Of a stretch of 53,667 nt of DNA, positions 45,121 to 52,421 are shown one piece after another. The translations under genes were made by a program, and so were the position numbers. Each line of letters begins with the position of its first letter. The stretch's first letter is position 1. The notes beneath the pieces are model-generated. The model ran no database searches. It was not told where the DNA came from and worked only from the letters and a program-made list of their open reading frames with translations. The stretch lies in NCBI GenBank assembly GCA_027622275.1, contig JAQBZB010000023.1:1-53667 (forward strand), written 5' to 3'. Origin of the DNA: Planctomycetota bacterium. Lineage in GTDB: Bacteria > Planctomycetota > Planctomycetia > Pirellulales > Pirellulaceae.

Positions 45121-46641
45121 ATGGCCCGAAGTCCCAAAATCAAATCGCTCGCGGAACTCACGCAACTGCTCGCCGATCTGCGCGCCGAAACGGCACCGCG
45201 TGTTGTGCATTGCCACGGCGTCTTCGATCTGCTGCACATCGGCCACATCCGGTATCTTCAGCACGCGCGTGCTTTGGGCGATCTGTTGGTCGTCACGCTG
45301 ACCAAAGACGAGTTCGTTAACAAGGGGCCGCATCGCCCGGCGTTTACCGACGAGTTGCGGCTCGATGCGCTCGCGGCGTTGGATTGCATCGATTACGTTG
45401 CGATCAACGAGACGCCGACAGCGACCGCAGCGATCCGCCGGCTGAAGCCCGCGATCTTTGCCAAGGGGGCCGAGTTTCGCGACCGCAAGACGCCTGAGCT
45501 GCTGGAAGAGGAAGCCGTCGCGGCGGAAGTCGGAGCGGCCGTCGAGTTTATCGATGACGTGCGGTCCAGTTCGTCCCACCTGCTCAACAAATACCTCTCG
45601 CCGTTCGACGATGCGACGGAGCAGTATCTCCAGAACTTCCGCGAGAGCTACACCGCCGCTGACGTGATCGCCTGGCTCGAACGCGCTAAGGCGATGAAAG
45701 TCTTGGTCGTTGGCGAAGCGATCATCGACGAGTACTTCGCGTGTTCGACAATGGGTCAGTCGGCTAAGGCACCCATCCTCGCGACGCGTTACGAATCGCA
45801 CGAACGTTTCGCCGGTGGAACGCTGGCCGTCGCCAACCACTTGGCTCCGTTCTGCGGCCAGGTCGATCTGCTGGCGATGCTGGGCGCTCAAGACACGGAA
45901 GAAGAATGGGTCCGTTCACATCTCGCGCGGGGTGTGACTGGGCGCTTTCACTACAAGCAAGACTCGCCGACCATCGTCAAGCGCCGGTATCGCGAATCGT
46001 ATTTCGGAGTTCCGTTGTTTGCGATCAACTTCCTGAACGACAATCCACAATCGGCGTCCGACAACGCGAAGCTGTGCGGCATGTTGGACGAGTCGCTGGC
46101 CGACTACGACGCGGTCGTGGTCGCCGACTACGGCCACCAAATGCTGACGCCGCAAGCGATCCAGCTGCTCAGCGACAAGGCCCGCTTCTTGGCGGTCAAC
46201 ACGCAAGCGAACGCCGCGAACATGGGCTTCCATACAATTTCGAAATACCCGCGCGCCGATTACGTTTCGCTGGCGGAACGCGAGCTGCATCTGGAATGCC
46301 GCAGCCGCGGCGGCAATTTGGAAGAACTGCTGCTCGAAGTCGGCAAGCGGCTGTACGCGACCACGATCGCCGTCACGCTCGGCAAACGCGGCGCGTTGTG
46401 CTACAACCGGCGGGCTGGCTTTCACAAGGCACCGTCGCTGGCGACAAATGTCGTCGACCGCGTTGGTGCCGGCGATACGTTTCTCGCGATCAGTGCGTTG
46501 TGTGCCGCGCTGGACGCTCCACTCGACATCCTCTCTTTTTTGGGGAATGTTGCCGGCGCGGAAGCCGTCGCGGCCGTGGGAAACTCGCGCAGCCTGGAAG
46601 CCTTGTCGTTCCAGCGGCATATCGCATCGTTGTTCAAATAA
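45121..46641 (+). CDS. Nucleotidyltransferase-PfkB kinase fusion, reversed HldE order
   Basis: 506 residues from ATG 45121. The N-terminal half is a cytidylyltransferase-fold domain (GVFDLLHIGHIRYLQHAR with HxGH at 39-42). The C-terminal half from about 190 is a PfkB/ribokinase domain (MKVLVVGEAIIDEYF start, and NVVDRVGAGDTF with the catalytic Asp near 451). E. coli HldE, which makes ADP-heptose, has the kinase first. The reversed order makes it related to but distinct from HldE. Expected role: phosphorylating a sugar-phosphate at C1 and activating it with a nucleotide. First gene of the sugar operon; the next starts 6 bp after its stop. Confidence 0.85.
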   Translation: MARSPKIKSLAELTQLLADLRAETAPRVVHCHGVFDLLHIGHIRYLQHARALGDLLVVTLTKDEFVNKGPHRPAFTDELRLDALAALDCIDYVAINETPTATAAIRRLKPAIFAKGAEFRDRKTPELLEEEAVAAEVGAAVEFIDDVRSSSSHLLNKYLSPFDDATEQYLQNFRESYTAADVIAWLERAKAMKVLVVGEAIIDEYFACSTMGQSAKAPILATRYESHERFAGGTLAVANHLAPFCGQVDLLAMLGAQDTEEEWVRSHLARGVTGRFHYKQDSPTIVKRRYRESYFGVPLFAINFLNDNPQSASDNAKLCGMLDESLADYDAVVVADYGHQMLTPQAIQLLSDKARFLAVNTQANAANMGFHTISKYPRADYVSLAERELHLECRSRGGNLEELLLEVGKRLYATTIAVTLGKRGALCYNRRAGFHKAPSLATNVVDRVGAGDTFLAISALCAALDAPLDILSFLGNVAGAEAVAAVGNSRSLEALSFQRHIASLFK

Positions 46642-46647
46642 CCTCTG

Positions 46648-47715
46648 ATGGGAGAGCCAGCGTTGGCCGACATCAACCAAGTGCCCGATATCAACCAAGT
46701 GCCCGATATCAACCAAGTGCCCGATATCAATCAAGTGCTAGTGACTGGCGGGGCCGGCTACGTCGGCGCGGTGCTCGTGCCGAAGCTGCTCGCGGCCGGG
46801 TATCGCGTGAAAGTGCTCGACCTCTTTCTGTTCGGCGAGCAGGTCCTCGACGATGTCCGCGAACACGAGAACCTCGAACTGATCCGGGGCGACATTCGCA
46901 ATCGCGAGTTGCTGGAACAGTCGTTCCCCGGTTGCGACGCCATTATTCATCTGGCCTGCATCTCGAACGATCCGAGCTTCGATCTGGCACCGGAACTCGG
47001 CAAGTCGATTAACTACGATGCCTTCTTCGATATCGTCGACGTGGCGAAGCGAGTCGGCGTGCGGCGTTTCATCTATGCATCGTCGTCCAGCGTGTACGGC
47101 GTGAAGGCGGATCCGAACGTCACCGAAGACCTGCCGCTCGAACCGCTGACGGACTACTCGAAGTACAAAGCGCTGTGCGAGGACGTGCTGCTCGAGAACC
47201 GCGTGCCGGGCTTCACGACGCTGATTTTGCGTCCCGCCACGGTCTGTGGCGACTCGCCTCGGCTGCGGCTTGACTTGACCGTGAACATTCTCACGAACCA
47301 CGCTTACCACAACCGCGTGATCAAAGTCTTCGGCGGGCAACAGATGCGGCCGAACCTGCACATCCAGGACATGACCGATCTGTACATCCAATCGCTGCAG
47401 TGGCCCGCTGAGGCCATCGACGGCAAGATTTTTAACGCTGGGTACGAGAACCACAAAGTTGCCGAAATCGCCGAGATCGTGCGCCAGGTCATCGGCGACG
47501 ACGTCCAGATCGTCACGACGCCGACCGACGATCACCGCTCGTATCACATTTGTTCCGACAAGATCCGTCGCGAGCTGGGCTTCGAGCCGCGGTACACGAT
47601 CGAGAACGCGGTCGAAGATCTGCTCAGCGCCTTCCAAGCCGGGCGTGTTCCCAACGCGATGGACGATGAGCGATACTACAACGTCAAGTTGATGAAGAAT
47701 CACGAATTGAAATAG
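46648..47715 (+). CDS. NAD-dependent epimerase/dehydratase with N-terminal hexapeptide repeat
   Basis: 355 residues. Extended SDR: cofactor loop TGGAGYVG (33-40), HLACISNDP, the catalytic Ser in SSSSVYG and YSKYK (YxxxK), and LRPATVCGDSPR. Residues 8-31 are four units of DINQVP (the last ends QVL), encoded by an 18-bp tandem repeat; the fold starts inside the last unit. The likely substrate is a nucleotide-sugar. The last codons run into a palindromic repeat that shares the stop's G. Confidence 0.87.
   Translation: MGEPALADINQVPDINQVPDINQVPDINQVLVTGGAGYVGAVLVPKLLAAGYRVKVLDLFLFGEQVLDDVREHENLELIRGDIRNRELLEQSFPGCDAIIHLACISNDPSFDLAPELGKSINYDAFFDIVDVAKRVGVRRFIYASSSSVYGVKADPNVTEDLPLEPLTDYSKYKALCEDVLLENRVPGFTTLILRPATVCGDSPRLRLDLTVNILTNHAYHNRVIKVFGGQQMRPNLHIQDMTDLYIQSLQWPAEAIDGKIFNAGYENHKVAEIAEIVRQVIGDDVQIVTTPTDDHRSYHICSDKIRRELGFEPRYTIENAVEDLLSAFQAGRVPNAMDDERYYNVKLMKNHELK
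46669..46740 (+). repeat. 18-bp tandem repeat, four copies
   Basis: Units begin at 46669, 46687, 46705 and 46723. They read GA(C/T)ATCAACCAAGTGCCC; units two and three are identical, unit one has one change and the last three. Encodes DINQVP repeated within the epimerase gene, directly before its nucleotide-binding strand. Confidence 0.95.
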
Positions 47716-47832
47716 TAGCCATCACGCTCCGCCGTGATGAGCCTAATCGAGAAGACGCCAAGCCGCGTGGGGTGCCGTTTCAGAAACCACGCTCAGTGTG
47801 GCAGGCTCATCACGGCGGAGCGTGATGGCTAC
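47715..47832. repeat. REPIN-like inverted repeat, family A (GTAGCC)
   Basis: Perfect 29-bp arms (47715-47743 and 47804-47832), each with GTAG plus a 7-bp hairpin (CATCACG / CGTGATG), separated by 60 bp. The left arm shares its first G with the epimerase stop codon. The right arm contains an ATG in frame with the next gene. Confidence 0.93.
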
Positions 47833-47869
47833 ATTGAAGACGATAAACTGCAAGCGATTCAGCCAGCTC

Positions 47870-48706
47870 ATGCCACGTTCCGACACGACGACCGACCTTC
47901 ACCGCATCGCCCGCGAGTTGCGTGCGCGAGTGATTCGCATGTCGCATGATGGCCGAGCGCCGCATCTCGGCTCGTCGCTGTCGTGCATCGACATTTTGGT
48001 GGCGGCTTACTGGCGATGTCTGAAGATCGATCCGGCCACGCCGCTCGATCCCGATCGCGACCGCTTCATCTTGAGCAAGGGTCACGCCGCCGCCGCGCTC
48101 TACGCGACGTTGGCGAAACGCGGTTTCTTCGACGCCGACGAGTTGCACACCTATAACGTGGCGGGAAGCCGCTTTCCCGAGCAGCCAAGTCCTCGCGCCG
48201 TACCTGGCGTCGAAGCAGCAACAGGCTCGCTCGGACATGGCCTATCGATCGGTCTTGGGATGGCGCTTGCTTCGCGAGTCCAGAATCGCGACTGCCGAGT
48301 TATCACGGTGTTGAGCGACGGCGAGTGCAACGAAGGGACGGTTTGGGAAGCCGCCATGTTTGCGGCGGCCCAGCGGCTCGACAACGTCACCGTCATCGTC
48401 GACTTCAATCGTTGGCAAGCGACCGATCGCAGCGAAGAGGTCATGGCGATTAGCCCGTTGGTCGACAAATGGCAAGCGTTCGGCTGGTCCGCGGTCGAAG
48501 TCGACGGCCACGACGTCGAAGCCTTGGCTGATTACATGAACGGCGCACCGCTCGACGCAGGCAAGCCGACCGCGATCATCGCTCGGACGACCAAAGGGAA
48601 AGGCGTGTCGTTCATGGAGGACGACAACAACTGGCATTACCGCATCCCGAACGATGACGAACTTCAAGCGGCTCTTGACGAGTTGGGAGTGGCCGCCGAT
48701 GCGTAA
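47870..48706 (+). CDS. Transketolase-like subunit, N-terminal (TPP-binding) half
   Basis: 278 residues from ATG 47870; an in-frame ATG at 47825, inside the repeat, is an alternative. TPP/Mg2+ motif: SDGECNEGTVWEAAMFAAAQRLDNVTVIVDFN (GDGE...N type, 149-180). Also HLGSSLSCIDILVAAYW, SKGHAAAALYATLA and TGSLGHGLSIGLG. It carries the cofactor half of a two-subunit transketolase, which moves two-carbon units between sugar phosphates. Its stop overlaps the start of the C-terminal half by 8 bp. Confidence 0.92.
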   Translation: MPRSDTTTDLHRIARELRARVIRMSHDGRAPHLGSSLSCIDILVAAYWRCLKIDPATPLDPDRDRFILSKGHAAAALYATLAKRGFFDADELHTYNVAGSRFPEQPSPRAVPGVEAATGSLGHGLSIGLGMALASRVQNRDCRVITVLSDGECNEGTVWEAAMFAAAQRLDNVTVIVDFNRWQATDRSEEVMAISPLVDKWQAFGWSAVEVDGHDVEALADYMNGAPLDAGKPTAIIARTTKGKGVSFMEDDNNWHYRIPNDDELQAALDELGVAADA

Positions 48707-49631
48707 TGCCTTCGCCAAAGAACTGACCGCGTTGGGCGAGCAAGACGAGCGGATCGTCTTGCTGTCCGGCGACATCGGCAATCGCATGTTCGACGACTTC
48801 AAGTCGCGCTGCCCGGGCCGGTTCTTCAACTGCGGCATTGCGGAAGGCAACATGATGAGCATGGCGGCCGGCCTCGCGATGAGCGGGATGCGGCCGGTCG
48901 TCTACACCATCGTGCCGTTCGTGACCACTCGTTGTTTGGAACAGATTCGCGTCGACGTCTGCTATCACCGCGTGCCTGTCATTATCGTCGGCGTCGGCGG
49001 CGGGCTCGCCTACGCGAGTCTCGGCGCGACACATCACTCGTGCGAAGACATCGGCTTCCTGCGACTGCTGCCCAACATGACCGTCGTCTGCCCTGCCGAC
49101 TCGGCGGAGACTCGCGGCGCGTTTCGAGCGGCACTCGAATGCGAGCACGGCGTCTACATCCGGCTCGGCAAGAAGGGCGAACCGGATGTGCATCGGCAAG
49201 ACCCAACCTTCAAACTTGGCAAAGCAATCCTGATGCGCGACGGACGCGATGTCACGCTGATCAGCACCGGCAACATGCTTCCCACCACCATCGAGGCAGC
49301 GGATTTGCTTGCCGCATCGAGTGTTTCCGCGCGAGTTATCAGCATGCACACCGTCAAACCGCTCGACGAAGAAACTCTGGCGGAGGCTTTCGCATCAACA
49401 TCGCTCGTCGTCACGATCGAGGAACACAGCGTCATTGGCGGATTGGGCGGGGCGGTGGCGGAATGGCAAAGCGAACATACCAGCGGCGGCGGCAGGCTGT
49501 TACGCATCGGAACGCCCGATCACTTCTTGCACGAAGCCGGCAATCAACGACATGCGCGCCGCGTCTTGCATCTCGATGCCGAGTCGATCGCGGCCAGAAT
49601 TCTCCAAAGTAGCCGTCACGCTCCGCCGTGA
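48699..49631 (+). CDS. Transketolase-like subunit, C-terminal half
   Basis: 310 residues from ATG 48699. The pyrimidine-binding domain has the catalytic Glu in FNCGIAEGNMMSMAAGLAMSG, and TTRCLEQIRVDVCY and SLGATHHSCEDIGFLRLLPNMTVVCPAD follow. The transketolase C domain (TLISTGNMLPTTIEAADLL, HTVKPLDEETL, TIEEHSVIGGLGGAV) completes it. It pairs with the N-terminal subunit encoded just before. Its final residues SSRHAPP and stop are encoded by a REP-like element, so the original tail was probably changed by insertion. Confidence 0.92.
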   Translation: MRNAFAKELTALGEQDERIVLLSGDIGNRMFDDFKSRCPGRFFNCGIAEGNMMSMAAGLAMSGMRPVVYTIVPFVTTRCLEQIRVDVCYHRVPVIIVGVGGGLAYASLGATHHSCEDIGFLRLLPNMTVVCPADSAETRGAFRAALECEHGVYIRLGKKGEPDVHRQDPTFKLGKAILMRDGRDVTLISTGNMLPTTIEAADLLAASSVSARVISMHTVKPLDEETLAEAFASTSLVVTIEEHSVIGGLGGAVAEWQSEHTSGGGRLLRIGTPDHFLHEAGNQRHARRVLHLDAESIAARILQSSRHAPP

Positions 49632-49726
49632 CGAGCCTTCCGGAGACGAGTCGGCACTATGATTAGGCGTCCAGGCGAATCGACGTTGACGCAATAGGGC
49701 TCATCACGGCGGAGCGTGATGGCTAC
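49609..49726. repeat. REPIN-like inverted repeat, family A (GTAGCC)
   Basis: Arms 49609-49637 and 49698-49726, 29 bp each, differ by paired changes: the left arm has CGTCACG/CGTGACG stems, the right CATCACG/CGTGATG when read in the same orientation. The left arm codes the end of the transketolase C subunit. The right arm lies 10 bp before the dehydrogenase start. Confidence 0.93.
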
Positions 49727-49736
49727 GATAGGAAAC

Positions 49737-50777
49737 ATGAAAACAACTGCTGCCATCCTGGTTGAAACGGGCCGACCGCTCGAAGTCGCTGACATCGAGA
49801 TCCCGCAGCTCAAGCCTGGTCAGGTGCTGGTGCGACTTGCGTACAGCGGCGTTTGCCACACGCAATTGCTGGAATGCCGAGGCTATCGTGGAGAAGATCG
49901 ATTCCTGCCGCATTGCTTGGGTCATGAAGGGAGCGGGACGATCATCGACGTCGGGCTCGACGTGACGAAGTGTCGCATTGACGATCGCGTCATCCTTTCC
50001 TGGATCAAAGGGAGCGGCGGCGACGTGCCGGGCTCGACGTACGATTGGAATGGACGAACCGTTAACGCGGGCGGACTCACAACGTTCATGACGCACGCGC
50101 TCGTCAGTGAGAATCGGGTGACCAGGCTCGATGATGAAGTCGATTTCCCTGTTGCGGCGCTGATTGGATGCGCTTGTGCCACCGGAGCGGGATCAGTTTG
50201 GAATTCAGCGGCGCTCAAAAAGGGAGAGACGTTGGCTGTGTTCGGCACTGGCGGCGTTGGCTTGTGCGCGGTCGCGGCAGGCGCATTGACTGGCGCGAAA
50301 GCGGTGATTGCCGTCGATGTGAACGCGACTCGACTGGAGTTGGCAAGACAAGTCGGCGCGACGCTGACGATCGACGCATCACAAGTAGACGCGGTCGCGA
50401 AGATCCGCGAGTTGTTTCCCGGCGGCTTGGATCATGCTGTCGAAGCCAGCGGACGACCGGCAGTGATGCGACAGGCTTTAGCTTGCGTCCGCCCGCGCGG
50501 AGGCCAAGCCGTCGTCATCGGCAACGCTCGATGTGGCGAAATGCTCGTGATCAATCCGGCTGAGTTGAATCAAGGCAAGCGGTTAGTCGGAACGTGGGGC
50601 GGCGATTGCGATCCGGATCGTGACTTTGAGAAGATTTCGCGGCTTATTGCGAGTGGCCAACTGCCGCTCGATCACTTGCTCGGCAAGCAGTATTCGCTGC
50701 TCGAAGTCAATGATGCACTCGCCGATCTCGAAAGCGGCAGCGTGGCCCGACCCTTGCTCGACTTGACACGAGCGTAA
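49737..50777 (+). CDS. Zinc-type medium-chain alcohol dehydrogenase
   Basis: 346 residues from ATG 49737 (AGGAA 5 bp upstream). MDR family: catalytic-zinc ligands Cys40 (SGVCHTQ) and His63-Glu64 (LGHEGSG), and the cofactor loop FGTGGVGLCA. The four-cysteine structural-zinc lobe is missing; that segment reads SWIKGSGGDVPGSTYDWNG. It likely oxidises a sugar or reduces a sugar aldehyde in the operon's pathway. HAD gene starts 4 bp after its stop. Confidence 0.88.
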   Translation: MKTTAAILVETGRPLEVADIEIPQLKPGQVLVRLAYSGVCHTQLLECRGYRGEDRFLPHCLGHEGSGTIIDVGLDVTKCRIDDRVILSWIKGSGGDVPGSTYDWNGRTVNAGGLTTFMTHALVSENRVTRLDDEVDFPVAALIGCACATGAGSVWNSAALKKGETLAVFGTGGVGLCAVAAGALTGAKAVIAVDVNATRLELARQVGATLTIDASQVDAVAKIRELFPGGLDHAVEASGRPAVMRQALACVRPRGGQAVVIGNARCGEMLVINPAELNQGKRLVGTWGGDCDPDRDFEKISRLIASGQLPLDHLLGKQYSLLEVNDALADLESGSVARPLLDLTRA

Positions 50778-50781
50778 TGCG

Positions 50782-51375
50782 ATGCGAATCGGAATCGATC
50801 TGGATAACACGATTGTTTGTTATGACGGCTTGTTTCATCAGGTCGCGGTGCGGCGCGGTCTGATCCCGACCGATCTCGCGACCGACAAACAGGCGGTGCG
50901 AGACTATTTGCGAGCCGATGGCCGGAACGACGATTGGACGGAACTTCAGGGATTGGTGTATGGCGAGGCGATGAACGAAGCGCAGCCGTACTCCGGCGTC
51001 GCGGAGTTCATCGTGGCGGCGTTGCGGAACGATTGGACCGTGTTCGTGATCAGTCACCGCACGCGGCAGCCGTATCTCGGCCCGCCGCACGATTTGCACG
51101 CCGCGGCCCGTGCGTGGTTAGCGTCGAACGTGATGTTGCCTGAGGCGAACGTCTTTCTCGAAGTCTCGTTGGAAGATAAGCTGCAACGCATCGCCGAACA
51201 ACATTGCGACCTGTTCGTTGACGATCTGCCCGAACTGCTGCTCCATCCCGGCTTTCCAGCAGAGGTTGAACGCGTTTGCTTTGATCCGGCGAATCGATGT
51301 ATCGAAACGGACCTGCAACGTGTGACTGCTTGGAGCGAGCTGACGGCTCGTTGGTTCGGCGGGGAGATCTCATGA
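50782..51375 (+). CDS. HAD-superfamily phosphatase-like protein
   Basis: 197 residues. The N-terminal DLDNT motif (IGIDLDNTIVCYD) is the HAD nucleophile site; VFVISHRT is motif II and FVDDLPELL is motif IV. A cap region is inserted after motif I. It resembles small 5'-nucleotidase/sugar-phosphate phosphatases, with the reaction not certain. Its stop overlaps the next start by ATGA, so translation is coupled. Confidence 0.82.
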   Translation: MRIGIDLDNTIVCYDGLFHQVAVRRGLIPTDLATDKQAVRDYLRADGRNDDWTELQGLVYGEAMNEAQPYSGVAEFIVAALRNDWTVFVISHRTRQPYLGPPHDLHAAARAWLASNVMLPEANVFLEVSLEDKLQRIAEQHCDLFVDDLPELLLHPGFPAEVERVCFDPANRCIETDLQRVTAWSELTARWFGGEIS

Positions 51376-52421
51376 ACAACCAGTTGTCACGGGAAGAACT
51401 TGTTTTGCTGTCGACAAGTGGCACTGAGTTGTTGAAGTCCGTGGGTCTCGGTGGCGACGTAAGTTTCGAGCGGTTGTCGGGCGGGCGAAATAACCGTGTC
51501 TATCGCGTTGCCGCTCGCGACGCGACCATCGTGCTGAAGTGGTACTTTCGCCATGCCGACGACCAGCGGGATCGGCTAAACGCAGAGTACCTATTCTGCG
51601 AGTATGCGGTCGATTGCGGTGCCACGTGTGTCGCGAAACCACTTGGCCGGGACAACGCATCGCAGCTGGCGGCCTACTCGTTAGTCGAAGGTCAACGCCT
51701 TGCTTGTGGCCAGATCGAAACGAACCACACGGAACAAGCAATTGCCTTTCTCCACCTCTTAAATGAACACCGTGCGGGAGACATTGCCAAGCGATTGCCC
51801 ATCGCCTCAGAGGCATGCTTCTCGCTCCAAGAGCACGTCGATTGTGTTTCCGCGCGAGTCGCAAGAGTCCAGGGCATCGCTCCTTCTGCGGAACATCATG
51901 GCAAGGCCGTGGAACTGGTTGATACCACGATTGCGCCGGCGCTTGTGCAAGCGGTGAACGAGTTGCAGGCGTGGGCGCGAAAATCGGACATCAGCATGCG
52001 TGCCTCGCTCACGGCCGAGCAACGATGCGTTTCGCCTTCCGACTTCGGCTTTCACAATGCGTTGCTGCGTGAACACGGAGAGTTGAGCTTTTTCGATTTC
52101 GAGTACGCCGGATGGGACGACCCGGCGAAGCTGCTGTGTGATTTCTATTGCCAGCCACAGGTTCCCGCTCTGCGCGAAACGTGGCGGCAATTCGCGGATC
52201 TGACGGCGACGCTCGCTGGCGACACGGAACTTGAGCGACAGCGACAGGCCTTGTTGTTCCCGCTCTATCAAGTCAAATGGTGCTGTATTCTGCTGAACGA
52301 ATTCGTGGCCACCGCCCGCGATCGGCGCAAGTTCGCGGAGCAGCAACCGGCGGACCTTGCGTTGCAACTTGAAAAGGCAAAGCGATTGGCGGATCAACTG
52401 CCCCAAGTAACCGAACCATGA
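51372..52421 (+). CDS. Small-molecule kinase, APH/choline-kinase family
   Basis: 349 residues from ATG 51372 with GGGGAG upstream; coupled to the HAD gene by ATGA. Protein-kinase-like fold: LSGGRNNRVYRVAARDATIVLKWY (ATP loop and Lys), the catalytic loop SPSDFGFHNALL (usual HGDxxxxN; here the first residues are CVSPSD), and FFDFEYAGWDDP (metal Asp). Such enzymes phosphorylate aminoglycosides, choline, or sugars. In this operon a sugar or polyol is likely. Coupled to the next gene by ATGA. Confidence 0.82.
   Translation: MNNQLSREELVLLSTSGTELLKSVGLGGDVSFERLSGGRNNRVYRVAARDATIVLKWYFRHADDQRDRLNAEYLFCEYAVDCGATCVAKPLGRDNASQLAAYSLVEGQRLACGQIETNHTEQAIAFLHLLNEHRAGDIAKRLPIASEACFSLQEHVDCVSARVARVQGIAPSAEHHGKAVELVDTTIAPALVQAVNELQAWARKSDISMRASLTAEQRCVSPSDFGFHNALLREHGELSFFDFEYAGWDDPAKLLCDFYCQPQVPALRETWRQFADLTATLAGDTELERQRQALLFPLYQVKWCCILLNEFVATARDRRKFAEQQPADLALQLEKAKRLADQLPQVTEP

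Noticed and set aside
46669-46740. Possible CRISPR-like array
   Set aside because: The 18-bp units are contiguous with no spacers and code for DINQVP in frame, so it is a coding tandem repeat.
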